A stretch of DNA of 24,142 nucleotides from positions 1 to 24,142 of the forward strand of contig CAKTNU010000006.1 of NCBI GenBank assembly GCA_934589325.1, given 5' to 3'. The position numbers and the translations under genes were made by a program. This DNA is from an uncultured Oscillospiraceae bacterium (GTDB lineage: Bacteria; Bacillota_A; Clostridia; Oscillospirales; Oscillospiraceae). Position 1 is the stretch's first letter; each line of letters opens with the position of its first letter. The notes below the pieces were generated by a model that ran no database searches, was not told the origin of the DNA, and saw only the letters and a program-made list of their open reading frames with translations. Below, in pieces: positions 14,895 to 22,804 of the stretch.

Positions 14895-16778
14895 ATGAAA
14901 GTCTTGATGGAAAAGCTCGAAAAACTTTTGGAGCTCGGCGGAACAAAAAAGGATATTGCTCTGCTCGCCGTTTCAGGCGCGGCATTGATATGCAGTCTGA
15001 TCGGCTTCCAGCCGTTTCCCTTTGATATTTCGTGGGTCGCCATTATCCTGTGCGGCGTCCCGATAATTCTTGAGGCCGTCATCGGCCTCGTCACGGCCTT
15101 TGATATAAAGGCCGACGTGCTCGTATCGATGGCGCTCATAGCGTCCGTCTGCATCGGTGAGGACTTCGCCGCGGGTGAGGTCGCCTTTATTATGCAGCTC
15201 GGCGGACTGCTCGAGGATCTGACCGTCGCCCGGGCACGGGCGGGAATAGAAAAGCTCGTCCACCTTACACCGCAGACCGCACGCATTATTTCCGCCGGAG
15301 AGGAAAAGCTCGTTCCGGCAGAGCAGGTGCGCGTCGGCGATATTCTGCGTGTGCTGCCCGGTGAAACAGTCCCCGTTGACGGCGTGATAACTTCCGGCCA
15401 GACCTCGATAAATCAGGCGGTCATGACCGGTGAATCCCTGCCCGTCGACAAGACCGCAGGCGACGAAGTCTCCAGCGGCACGGTCAACCAATTCGGCGCA
15501 TTTGAGATGCGCGCAGCAAAGGTCGGTGAGGACAGCTCCATCCAGCGCATGATACGTCTCGTGCAGTCGGCCGACGCAGGCAAGGCCAAGATCGTCGGTC
15601 TGGCCGACCGCTGGGCGACATGGATAGTTATAATCGCTCTCACTGCCGCGGCCATCACATGGGCCGTCACCGGCCTCATTATCCGCGCCGTGACGATACT
15701 CGTCGTGTTCTGCCCCTGCGCACTTGTTCTGGCTACACCGACCGCAATAATGGCCGCCATCGGCAACGCCACAAAGCACGGCTTTCTCATCCGCGAGGGC
15801 GACGCGCTCGAGCGGCTGGCAAAGGTCCGTATCGTTGCCTTTGACAAGACCGGCACCCTTACCTACGGCACACCGAAGGTCGTCTGCGCAAAGAGCTCCG
15901 CTGCTGATATTGACGACGCAGAGCTGTACCGGCTTGCAGCCTCCGCCGAAAGGCTTTCCGAACACCCTCTCGGCAAGGCGATATGCGCATCCTATCGCCA
16001 GAGCAGCGGGGCCGCACCGGATGCAGCCGAAAACTTTCGCATGCTTCCCGGCCGCGGAGTGAGCGCTGAGGTCGGCGGGCGGACTGTGCTCGCCGGGAAT
16101 GCTGAACTTTTGGCTGAGCATGGCATAAGCTTTATTCCGCCGGATGATGTGTCATCCTATACGGCTCATGGCTGCACGGTGACCTATGTTGCACTCGACG
16201 GCCGCTTTGCAGGCTTTATCGCCTTGTCAGACACGCTGCGCGGAGACAGCACCGCCACAATATCCCGCCTCTCGGAGCTGGGTGTACAGCCTGTGCTGCT
16301 GACGGGAGACCACCCGAGTGCCGCAAACGCTATTGCAGGTAAGCTCGGCATAACGGATGTACGCGCAGAGTGCCTGCCCGAAGACAAGCTGAAATATATC
16401 GACGAATTTCAGTCCTCGGGGAGCGGCGTGTGCATGATAGGCGACGGTATAAACGACGCCCCTGCACTCAAGCGTGCAGAAGTCGGCATTGCGATGGGCG
16501 GTGTAGGCAGTGATATTGCCGTAGATGCGGCGGATATCGCGCTGATCGACGACGAGATCCGCGAGTTGCCGCACCTGATAGCCTTGTCTCACCGTATGAT
16601 GACAACGATAAAGCTGAACATGAGCTTTTCCCTGGCTCTTAACTTCGTTGCCATCGTGCTCGCAATAACCGGTAAGGTCGATCCCGTCATCGGGGCACTT
16701 ATACATAACGCAGGCTCGGTGCTCGTCATCACCTGCTCGGCACTATTATTGAAATGGAGGAAAAAATCATGGCAGTAA
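14895..16778 (+). CDS. Heavy-metal-exporting P1B-type ATPase without N-terminal metal-binding domain
   Basis: A 627-residue P-type ATPase that exports a soft-metal ion using ATP. Motifs: TGES at 178-181 (actuator), CPC at 273-275 in the metal-transport helix, DKTGT at 317-321 with phosphorylated Asp317, HP at 357-358 and GDGIND at 516-521. There is no N-terminal HMA domain or CxxC. The last helix carries HNAGS (604-608) and the preceding one LNF (582-584). This matches neither the MSxS of classical Cu(I) exporters nor the Lys/DxG of Zn/Cd exporters, so the metal is uncertain, although CsoR next door and its operator point to copper. ATG at 14895 with AGAGGT (14884-14889) is chosen over a GTG at 14871 that lies inside the operator. 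Its end overlaps the next small gene by 10 nt. Confidence 0.9.
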   Translation: MKVLMEKLEKLLELGGTKKDIALLAVSGAALICSLIGFQPFPFDISWVAIILCGVPIILEAVIGLVTAFDIKADVLVSMALIASVCIGEDFAAGEVAFIMQLGGLLEDLTVARARAGIEKLVHLTPQTARIISAGEEKLVPAEQVRVGDILRVLPGETVPVDGVITSGQTSINQAVMTGESLPVDKTAGDEVSSGTVNQFGAFEMRAAKVGEDSSIQRMIRLVQSADAGKAKIVGLADRWATWIVIIALTAAAITWAVTGLIIRAVTILVVFCPCALVLATPTAIMAAIGNATKHGFLIREGDALERLAKVRIVAFDKTGTLTYGTPKVVCAKSSAADIDDAELYRLAASAERLSEHPLGKAICASYRQSSGAAPDAAENFRMLPGRGVSAEVGGRTVLAGNAELLAEHGISFIPPDDVSSYTAHGCTVTYVALDGRFAGFIALSDTLRGDSTATISRLSELGVQPVLLTGDHPSAANAIAGKLGITDVRAECLPEDKLKYIDEFQSSGSGVCMIGDGINDAPALKRAEVGIAMGGVGSDIAVDAADIALIDDEIRELPHLIALSHRMMTTIKLNMSFSLALNFVAIVLAITGKVDPVIGALIHNAGSVLVITCSALLLKWRKKSWQ

Positions 16779-16939
16779 GCATAATAGGACTTGTGATCGG
16801 CATACTCGTTCTCGGCGCGGGTATATATTATCTTGTGAAGGAAAAGGACGATAAGGAGTCCCGCATGATATACACCGTCATTTCCGTCATCGGGGCGGTG
16901 CTGACCGCCGTCATGACGCTGAGGCTGATACTCATGTGA
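16769..16939 (+). CDS. Small two-helix membrane protein coupled to the metal ATPase
   Basis: A 56-residue protein, not assigned to a known family. It has two hydrophobic helices (about 3-23 and 34-55) joined by a short, highly charged loop KEKDDKESR, so both ends probably face the same side of the membrane. ATG at 16769 is 8 nt after GGAGG (16756-16760), and both lie within the last codons of the ATPase gene. An in-frame ATG at 16754 precedes the Shine-Dalgarno sequence and is unlikely. The overlap and the shared terminator show that it is expressed with the ATPase. A role as a small accessory or regulatory subunit of the pump is an inference from position and shape only. Confidence 0.78.
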   Translation: MAVSIIGLVIGILVLGAGIYYLVKEKDDKESRMIYTVISVIGAVLTAVMTLRLILM

Positions 16940-16954
16940 TCCCCGCTGCAGTCC

Positions 16955-16988
16955 AAACTCCTCCATGACCCGTCATGGAGGAGTTTTT
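16955..16988 (+). terminator. Intrinsic terminator of the metal-ATPase operon
   Basis: A perfect 14-bp stem (16955-16968 with 16973-16986), CCCG loop, and a T-run at 16984-16988. The A-rich 5' arm means it could also work on the other strand. Confidence 0.94.
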
Positions 16989-17004
16989 GTCTGTTTTGCG
17001 CGGC

Positions 17005-17033
17005 TTGATAATGCCGCCGTGGTATGATAGAAT
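17005..17033 (+). promoter_or_regulatory. Promoter of the DUF2461 gene
   Basis: TTGATA at 17005-17010, 17-nt spacer, TAGAAT at 17028-17033; each hexamer differs from consensus at one position. Start site expected near 17040. Confidence 0.72.
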
Positions 17034-17067
17034 CAATTAAAACCAAATGCAGAAAAGAGTATTAACC

Positions 17068-17730
17068 ATGTTCAACGGATTTACGCCGGCAGCCGGAGAA
17101 TTTCTCTGGGAGCTGGCCTTCAACAACGAACGTCCCTGGTTTCTGGAGCACAAAGAGCAGTTTGAGCGCTGCGTCAACGAGCCGTTCAAGGCTCTGGCCG
17201 CCGACACGGAGGCACTGATGTGCAGCCGCTTTCCGGAAATGGACTGCCGCCTGCATGTCTCGCGCATATACCGTGACGCACGGCGGCTGTTCGGCCGCGG
17301 GCCGTACAAGGATCACATGTGGTTCTCGATAAAGCACGGCAGCATCCTGCTCGAGGGGCCAATGTTCTGGTTTGAGATAGGCGCGTCGGATTACAGCTAC
17401 GGTATGGGCTTTTACAGCGCCACGCCCGAACAGATGGCCGCGTTCCGCCGCAGCATTGACGCAAACCCCGCACGGCTCACCCGCATCGCCGAGGAGCTGG
17501 AGCTCTCCGGCGAGTTCCGGCTCACAGGAGAGGAGTACAAGCGCCCCAAGGGGTATCCTGCTCCTCCTCTTGACCGTTGGTATAACCGCAAGCGCCTCGG
17601 CCTAGAGTGCAGCCGCGACCACGATGCCGTGCTGTATTCGCCGCAGCTCCCGGAGATCCTTGCAGACGCATACGCAAAGCTCATGCCGCTTTATGAATAT
17701 TTCCTAGAATTTTACCGCAGCGCCGAATAG
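17068..17730 (+). CDS. DUF2461 family protein
   Basis: A 220-residue cytoplasmic protein of the DUF2461 (TIGR02453) family, whose biochemical role is unknown. Family hallmarks are visible: an N-terminal block NNERPWFLEHKEQFE, a central RIYRDARRLFGRGPYKDHMWF with conserved Arg/Asp and YK residues, and a C-terminal KRPKGYPAPPLDRWYNRKRLGL. I chose ATG at 17068 rather than the in-frame ATG at 17047. The latter would be only about 7 nt from the predicted transcription start with no ribosome-binding site, whereas 17068 has AAAAGAG upstream and gives the family's usual start. No signal peptide or membrane segment. A short hairpin overlaps its stop codon. Confidence 0.85.
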   Translation: MFNGFTPAAGEFLWELAFNNERPWFLEHKEQFERCVNEPFKALAADTEALMCSRFPEMDCRLHVSRIYRDARRLFGRGPYKDHMWFSIKHGSILLEGPMFWFEIGASDYSYGMGFYSATPEQMAAFRRSIDANPARLTRIAEELELSGEFRLTGEEYKRPKGYPAPPLDRWYNRKRLGLECSRDHDAVLYSPQLPEILADAYAKLMPLYEYFLEFYRSAE

Positions 17731-17771
17731 CTCGGCGCCTGACCACAAAAAACGAAAGTGAGAGACGCCGC

Positions 17772-18929
17772 ATGAAAAAGATCCAAACCGAATCCAAGCT
17801 AAGCTTTTTTGAAGCGACCAGCATCATAGTCGGCCACGGTGTCGGCGCGGGGATACTTTCCGTGCCGTACCTGGCAGCGCACAACAGTCTGCGCGAGATA
17901 CTCTGGATAATCGCGCTGGGATATCTGATAAATATCGTGCTGCACCTGATAATCGCAGAGCTGTCGTACAATAATAACGGTGCGCAGTTCGTCAGCTGCT
18001 TTGACGCGGAGCTGTTCTCCGGGCGGATCAAGAAGATACTCACATGGCTGACCTTTGCCCTGCTGGGCGTGTCGGTCATCGTAAATGTCAGCGCATTTCT
18101 GACCGGTGCGGCCGCAGTGTTCCGCAGCTGGTTCGGCCTGCCGGATATCTGGGGTATGCTGCTGTTTTACATTGTCGGCGCGGGCGTCGTATTCATCGGG
18201 ATGAAGCTGGTCGGCATATGTGAAAAGATCGCCGTCGGCTCCATGCTCGCGGTCATCGGCATACTGTTCATCGCAACACTGCGCTCGGACATGAGCCCGC
18301 TGCCCGGCGGCTGGCACGGCTGGAACAATGTCCTCGCAATGTATGGCATGGTCAGCTTTTCTTTATCGGCCGTTATGTCTACGCCGCAGGTCGTCAAGGG
18401 GCTCGAAGGAGACCCGAAGCGTATCCGCGGCAGTATCGCGCTCGGCCTCGCGATAAACGCCGGCATGATACTGCTCATCACGCTCATGACCCTGCTCGGC
18501 GCGGGGGCAGACATAAGCGAGGACGGAGCGCTGGTCGACCTTGCGGCACATCTCGGCGGCTGGGTCAGCGTGGTGGGCTACGTGTTCACGCTGCTGGCAC
18601 TGGCGACCTCCTTCTGGGCAAATACCCTGAATCTTCGCGATATCGTCGGTGAGCAGACCGGCTGGAGCCGCCATATAAGCTGGCTCGCAGCATCGCTGCC
18701 CTGCCTGCTGCTTGCATTTTTCGGTCTGTCGAGCTTCGTCGGCTTCACGCGCTTTGCAAGCGTAATCCAGGTCGTCACCGGCCTTGGCATAATCATCGCG
18801 TACAATCTCTCTCGCCGCCGCGTCGGAGGCTCCGAGCTTATCGGCGTGTTCGGCTCGCTGCCCTTCCAGATAATCGTCGTTCTGTCGACACTGCTTGCTA
18901 CTGTCGGCGCAATGCTTCCGGTAACATGA
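17772..18929 (+). CDS. Amino-acid permease of the AAAP/APC superfamily
   Basis: A 385-residue integral membrane protein with about 11 hydrophobic helices. The first helix has the unwound, glycine-rich motif TSIIVGHGVGAGILSVPY (16-33), typical of the APC superfamily and close to the hydroxy/aromatic amino-acid permease branch (TyrP/Mtr/SdaC type), which imports amino acids with a proton or sodium ion. Other glycine-rich helices and the end of the protein match the general fold, but I cannot name the substrate. It begins 41 nt after the DUF2461 gene with a weak GTGAGAGA ribosome-binding site and no obvious promoter, so it may be co-transcribed with that gene. No terminator follows. Confidence 0.8.
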   Translation: MKKIQTESKLSFFEATSIIVGHGVGAGILSVPYLAAHNSLREILWIIALGYLINIVLHLIIAELSYNNNGAQFVSCFDAELFSGRIKKILTWLTFALLGVSVIVNVSAFLTGAAAVFRSWFGLPDIWGMLLFYIVGAGVVFIGMKLVGICEKIAVGSMLAVIGILFIATLRSDMSPLPGGWHGWNNVLAMYGMVSFSLSAVMSTPQVVKGLEGDPKRIRGSIALGLAINAGMILLITLMTLLGAGADISEDGALVDLAAHLGGWVSVVGYVFTLLALATSFWANTLNLRDIVGEQTGWSRHISWLAASLPCLLLAFFGLSSFVGFTRFASVIQVVTGLGIIIAYNLSRRRVGGSELIGVFGSLPFQIIVVLSTLLATVGAMLPVT

Positions 18930-18966
18930 CTGCGGTCATCATATTAAGTCAGAGGCCTGATTCCTT

Positions 18967-19884
18967 ATGAAAATCAAAAAAGCTGTGATCCCTCTTGTTC
19001 TTCTGTCCTCCGCGGCCTTGGGTGAGGTTTATAAATACGCTTTCTGCCGCCGCGGGTCGAGGATACTCAACCCCATTATGGACAAGAAGTCCCACTCTCC
19101 AGATTACTACGTTCACCGCGACAGCGCGGCAAAGGCTCTGCGCGAGGCGCCGCAGCAGCGCTTCACGATACGCTCCGAGCGCGGCGAGCTCCTGCGCGGC
19201 TTCTACATTCCCTGCGGTGAGAAGCCCTGCGGCCGCATCGCCTTCCTGATCCACGGCTACCGCTCCGAGCATGCCGAAGCCGCTGGAATGTACCGCGAAT
19301 ATTATAAGAGCCGCGGCGTCGACCTGTTCTGCGTCGATCACACCGCCGCCGGTGAAAGCGAAGGCCGCTTCATCGGCTACGACGTGTTCGAGAGCCGCGA
19401 CTGCCTGCAATGGCTCGATTTTCTGCATGACCGCTTCGGTACGGATATTCAGGTCATCCTGCACGGCTTCTCAATGGGCGGCGGGACAGTGCTGAGCATG
19501 AGCGATTGCTGCCCGCCCTGTGTCCGCTTCATTGTAGACGACTGCGGCTTCTCCGGGCCGATCGATTCTCTGCGCCAGCGTCTGGGGCTGCTGGTGTGGC
19601 CCCTCGCGGCAATAAACCGCGTCGTCGCGGGCTATTCTCTGCGCGAGGGCGACGTCAGGCCGCATCTCCGGCGCGCAAAGCTGCCGATACTCTTCGTCCA
19701 CGGCACCGAAGACCACACCGTGCCTCTCGCAATGGGCAAAGAGCTTTACGATATGTATCATGGTCCGAAGGACTGCCTCTTCGTTGAGGGAGCTCATCAC
19801 GTTGAGAGTATGCACCGCGCACCCGAGGCATACGCCGCAAAACTGGATGGATTTATTCATAAATATATCGAGGTGGCAAAATGA
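18967..19884 (+). CDS. Membrane-anchored alpha/beta hydrolase
   Basis: A 305-residue serine hydrolase. A hydrophobic N-terminal stretch (about 6-19) after Lys residues suggests a signal anchor. The alpha/beta-hydrolase core starts at about 66. The oxyanion region HGYRSEH is at 96-102, the nucleophile elbow GFSMGG places Ser169, and the rest of the triad is likely Asp249 (HGTEDHT) and His277 (GAHHV). This pattern, with an N-terminal anchor and the phrase AAGESEGRFIGYDV, resembles the BAAT/YqkD-like hydrolases of Firmicutes, whose substrates are unknown. Its ribosome-binding site is a modest AGAGG. Its last codons overlap the next gene by 4 nt. Confidence 0.85.
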   Translation: MKIKKAVIPLVLLSSAALGEVYKYAFCRRGSRILNPIMDKKSHSPDYYVHRDSAAKALREAPQQRFTIRSERGELLRGFYIPCGEKPCGRIAFLIHGYRSEHAEAAGMYREYYKSRGVDLFCVDHTAAGESEGRFIGYDVFESRDCLQWLDFLHDRFGTDIQVILHGFSMGGGTVLSMSDCCPPCVRFIVDDCGFSGPIDSLRQRLGLLVWPLAAINRVVAGYSLREGDVRPHLRRAKLPILFVHGTEDHTVPLAMGKELYDMYHGPKDCLFVEGAHHVESMHRAPEAYAAKLDGFIHKYIEVAK

Positions 19885-20675
19885 AACGAGTATATTCCGA
19901 CAAAGTCATAGACAATATCGTTTCCGCCGAACGCGGGGCAGCAGAGATAATGCTCCACGCGCACAACATCATTACCGAGGACAAGTCCGGGCGGCGCGAC
20001 GTCGTCACTGAGTACGACCGCCGTGTGCAGGACTATCTAATGCAGCTTTTGCGCGAGTCCGTCCCGGAGGCGAGGTTTTTCTGCGAGGAACAGCGCGAGC
20101 ATGACAATCTGCACGCACGGCATCTGTTCATCATCGACCCGATAGACGGTACGATGAATTTCGTACACGGCTTTAATCACAGCTGTATATCCGTCGCTTA
20201 CATGAGCGCGGGCGAGCTGCGGGCAGCGGCCGTATATAACCCCTATGTCGATGAAATGTTCACCGCCGTGAAAGGCGAGGGCGCATATCTCAACGGCCGC
20301 CGCATCCGCGTCAGCGACGATCCGCTTGCCGGCGGCATCGTCTGCTTCGGCACCGCACCATACTCCGCCGAGCTGACGGATGAAACCTTCCGTCTTGCGC
20401 GGCTCGCGTTCGGCGCAGGGCTGGACGTCCGCCGTCAAGGGTCGGCGGAGCTCGACCTGTGCAGCGTCGCGGCAGGCCGCGCCGGGCTGTACTTCGAGCT
20501 TCAGGTCTCGCTGTGGGATTACGCGGCTGGCGCCCTGCTCGTGCGCGAAGCCGGCGGCCTTTGTCAGGATATCCGCGGTGCGGAGCTGCCCTTTGACGGG
20601 ACCAAGCCATCGATACTCGCCGGAGGCGCGCAGGCCGTGCGCGATTTTCTGCGCCTGACCGGGGCTGAAAAATGA
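19881..20675 (+). CDS. Inositol monophosphatase family protein
   Basis: A 264-residue, Mg-dependent sugar-phosphatase fold enzyme. Metal ligands are present: Glu69 in FFCEEQ, Asp86 and Asp89 in DPIDGTMNFVHG (86-97) and Asp213 in LWDYAAG. Family members remove phosphate from myo-inositol-1-phosphate, fructose-1,6-bisphosphate, histidinol phosphate or 3'-phosphoadenosine 5'-phosphate, and the motifs do not decide among them; general resemblance is to SuhB-type proteins. The ATG overlaps the hydrolase stop (ATGA), and its own stop overlaps the birA start in the same way, so all three are probably translated as a coupled unit. Confidence 0.9.
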   Translation: MKRVYSDKVIDNIVSAERGAAEIMLHAHNIITEDKSGRRDVVTEYDRRVQDYLMQLLRESVPEARFFCEEQREHDNLHARHLFIIDPIDGTMNFVHGFNHSCISVAYMSAGELRAAAVYNPYVDEMFTAVKGEGAYLNGRRIRVSDDPLAGGIVCFGTAPYSAELTDETFRLARLAFGAGLDVRRQGSAELDLCSVAAGRAGLYFELQVSLWDYAAGALLVREAGGLCQDIRGAELPFDGTKPSILAGGAQAVRDFLRLTGAEK

Positions 20676-21409
20676 CGGAGCTGGACTTCCCGGGGCGCGC
20701 TGCGCCCGTATTCTTTGAGCGCGAGACGGACTCTACCAACACACGACTGAAGGCAATGGCGGCTCAGGCCGCCGACGGCACGGTCGTCGCCGCCGGGCGG
20801 CAGACCGTCGGCCGCGGAAGACTGGGGCGCAGCTTTGCGTCCCCCGAGGGCGGCGTGTACCTGTCGATCCTTTTCTCTCCCCATTCGGAACCGAGCCGCT
20901 GCCTCACCATGACGCCGACCACCGCCGTCGCCGTGTATCAGGCAATACAGCGCGTCTGCGGCGTGAGCCCGGACATAAAATGGCCAAATGACCTGCAGCT
21001 CGGCGGCAGGAAGCTCTGCGGCATACTCACGGAGTCTGTCGTCTCCTGCGGCGAAGCTAAGATCGTTGTCGGCATAGGCATAAATCTCAACACCCGCCCG
21101 GAGGATCTTCCGCCTGAACTGCGCTCTTCGGCCTGTTCGGTTTTCTCCGTCACCGGGCACATAACTCAGCCGAAACTGCTCATACGCGAGCTGGTCACAA
21201 GCCTTGACACGATGTACGCCCGCTGGCTCGGCGACCCGCACTGCGCACTGGACGAGTACCGCTCCGCCTGCATAACGCCCGGCCGCCGTGTGCGGCGCGG
21301 CAATATTTGCGGCGAGGCGCTCGGCGTTGACCGCGATTTTGCGCTGCTCGTCAGGCTTGACAGCGGCGAGATCATCCCCGTCACCAGCGGCGAGGTATTG
21401 GATGCATGA
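20672..21409 (+). CDS. birA: Biotin-[acetyl-CoA-carboxylase] ligase, without DNA-binding domain
   Basis: A 245-residue biotin-protein ligase that makes biotinyl-AMP and attaches biotin to the lysine of biotin carboxyl carrier proteins. Motifs: ETDSTN (18-23), the adenylate-binding loop GRGRLGRSF (47-55), KWPND (103-107), Lys114 in GRKLCGILTE and GIGINLN (134-140), then a C-terminal SH3-like domain (about 200-245). The N-terminal winged helix of bifunctional BirA is missing, so this is a group I enzyme that does not repress biotin genes itself. It is the last gene of the hydrolase-phosphatase-birA overlap series and ends before a strong terminator. Confidence 0.94.
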   Translation: MTELDFPGRAAPVFFERETDSTNTRLKAMAAQAADGTVVAAGRQTVGRGRLGRSFASPEGGVYLSILFSPHSEPSRCLTMTPTTAVAVYQAIQRVCGVSPDIKWPNDLQLGGRKLCGILTESVVSCGEAKIVVGIGINLNTRPEDLPPELRSSACSVFSVTGHITQPKLLIRELVTSLDTMYARWLGDPHCALDEYRSACITPGRRVRRGNICGEALGVDRDFALLVRLDSGEIIPVTSGEVLDA

Positions 21410-21422
21410 ATCGGTTTTTGTT

Positions 21423-21460
21423 CATCCCGTCAAATTTGCTAATTTGGCGGGATGATTTTT
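21423..21460 (+). terminator. Intrinsic terminator after birA
   Basis: A 14-bp stem (21423-21436 with 21441-21454, one G-U pair), TGCT loop, then ATTTTT to 21460. Confidence 0.93.
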
Positions 21461-21494
21461 GTGTATAACACCTGATTTTTAGTGGGTCTGCACG

Positions 21495-21523
21495 TTGACT
21501 TTACTCCGTGCCTGCGTTAAAAT
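21495..21523 (+). promoter_or_regulatory. fucO promoter
   Basis: TTGACT at 21495-21500, 17-nt spacer, TAAAAT at 21518-21523, one mismatch in each hexamer. Expected start near 21530, leader of about 70 nt. Confidence 0.85.
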
Positions 21524-21547
21524 ATTGTCAGTTCCGGAGGGAACAAT
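21524..21547 (+). promoter_or_regulatory. Dyad at the fucO transcription start, possible operator or leader hairpin
   Basis: Two nested inverted repeats centre on the expected +1 region: ATTGT (21524-21528) with ACAAT (21543-21547), and GTTCC (21531-21535) with GGAAC (21540-21544) around GGAG. They cannot all pair in a single RNA hairpin because GGAAC and ACAAT share two bases, which favours a DNA-level operator for at least one of them. No known regulator was recognised; the spacing does not fit the usual Rex site. Confidence 0.45.
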
Positions 21548-21598
21548 AAATAAGCGTAAGATGTGTAGTTTTTCATTTTCAGAAAGGAGAACATCACA

Positions 21599-22744
21599 AT
21601 GGCAAACAGAATAATGCTCAATCAGACCTCTTATCACGGCGCAGGCGCGATAAATGAGCTGCCTGCCGAGGTCAAATCCCGCGGCCTTAAGAAGGCTCTC
21701 ATCTGCTGCGGCCCCACGCTGCTGCGTCATGGCGTTATCGCCCGCGTGACCGACGTAATGGATGCGGCCGGCCTCAGCTACGAGATATATTCCGATATCA
21801 AGCCCAACCCGACCATAGAGAATGTTGTAAACGGCGTCGCCGCGTTCAAGGCGGCAGGCGCGGATTACCTCATTGCGATCGGCGGCGGCTCACCGATGGA
21901 CACCTCCAAAGCCATTGGCATAATCATAAACAACCCTGAATTTGCCGATGTTCGCTCTCTTGAGGGCGTGGCCGACACCAAGAAGCCCTGCGTGCCCATA
22001 ATAGCGATCCCGACTACCGCCGGCACCGCAGCCGAGGTCACAATAAACTACGTCATCACCGATGTCGAGCGCAAGCGCAAATTCGTCTGCGTTGACCCGC
22101 ATGATATGCCTGTTGTGGCCATAGTCGACCCCGAGATGATGAGTTCCATGCCCGCCGGCCTGACCGCTTCCACCGGTATGGACGCGCTGACCCACGCGAT
22201 CGAGGGTTACACCACCAAGGCCGCTTGGGAAATGACCGACATGTTCCATCTTGAGGCCATCAAGCTGATCTCCACCTACCTGCGCGGCGCTGTCAAGGGC
22301 ACTAAAGAAGGCCGCGAGGGTATGGCACTCGGCCAGTATATAGCCGGTATGGGCTTCTCCAATGTCGGCCTCGGCATTGCGCACTCCATGGCGCACACTC
22401 TCGGCGCTGTATATGACACGCCGCATGGCGTTGCCTGCGCAATGATGCTGCCTATCGTCATGGAATACAACGCCGACTGCACCGGCGAGAAATACCGTGA
22501 GATAGCCCGCGCCATGGGCGTTAAGGGCGTCGACAGCATGACCCAGGAAGAGTACCGCCAGGCCGCCATAGACGCGGTCAAGCAGCTGTCCAAGGACGTC
22601 GGTATCCCCGAGAAGCTCGACGCGCTGAAGGAAGAGGATCTCCCCTTCCTTGCCGAGAGCGCATACGCCGATGCCTGCCGTCCCGGTAATCCCAAGGATA
22701 CCAATATTGAGGATCTGACCGCGCTGTTCAGAAAGCTGATGTAA
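21599..22744 (+). CDS. fucO: Lactaldehyde reductase (iron-dependent group III alcohol dehydrogenase)
   Basis: A 381-residue enzyme that reduces L-lactaldehyde to L-1,2-propanediol with NADH, the redox-balancing last step of anaerobic fucose and rhamnose breakdown. It is very close to E. coli FucO along its length by recall: shared blocks include YLIAIGGGSP, NNPEFADVRSLEG, IPTTAGTAAEVTINYVITD, KFVCVDPHD and MALGQYxAGMGFSNVGLG. The NAD-binding GGGSPMD is at 95-101 and the iron ligands are Asp195, His199, His262 and His276. The ribosome-binding site AAAGGAG is about 9 nt before ATG. It is a single-gene unit with its own promoter and terminator; no fucose or rhamnose pathway genes or microcompartment genes are in the window. 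A broader diol or alcohol substrate range is possible. Confidence 0.93.
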   Translation: MANRIMLNQTSYHGAGAINELPAEVKSRGLKKALICCGPTLLRHGVIARVTDVMDAAGLSYEIYSDIKPNPTIENVVNGVAAFKAAGADYLIAIGGGSPMDTSKAIGIIINNPEFADVRSLEGVADTKKPCVPIIAIPTTAGTAAEVTINYVITDVERKRKFVCVDPHDMPVVAIVDPEMMSSMPAGLTASTGMDALTHAIEGYTTKAAWEMTDMFHLEAIKLISTYLRGAVKGTKEGREGMALGQYIAGMGFSNVGLGIAHSMAHTLGAVYDTPHGVACAMMLPIVMEYNADCTGEKYREIARAMGVKGVDSMTQEEYRQAAIDAVKQLSKDVGIPEKLDALKEEDLPFLAESAYADACRPGNPKDTNIEDLTALFRKLM

Positions 22745-22762
22745 TAGTATCTGCTATGAATT

Positions 22763-22803
22763 AAAAAAGCACTGAGAACTTTTTAAGTTCTCAGTGCTTT
22801 TTT
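22763..22803. terminator. Bidirectional intrinsic terminator between fucO and the convergent SurA-like gene
   Basis: A 14-bp perfect stem (22768-22781 with 22785-22798) is flanked by A6 on the left and T6 on the right, so it terminates transcription in both directions. It begins 18 nt after the fucO stop, and on the minus strand it directly follows the SurA-like stop at 22805. Confidence 0.95.
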
Positions 22804-22804
22804 A

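Noticed and set aside
17047..17067. Upstream ATG for the DUF2461 gene
   Set aside because: About 7 nt from the predicted transcription start and without a Shine-Dalgarno sequence; the ATG at 17068 fits the family start.
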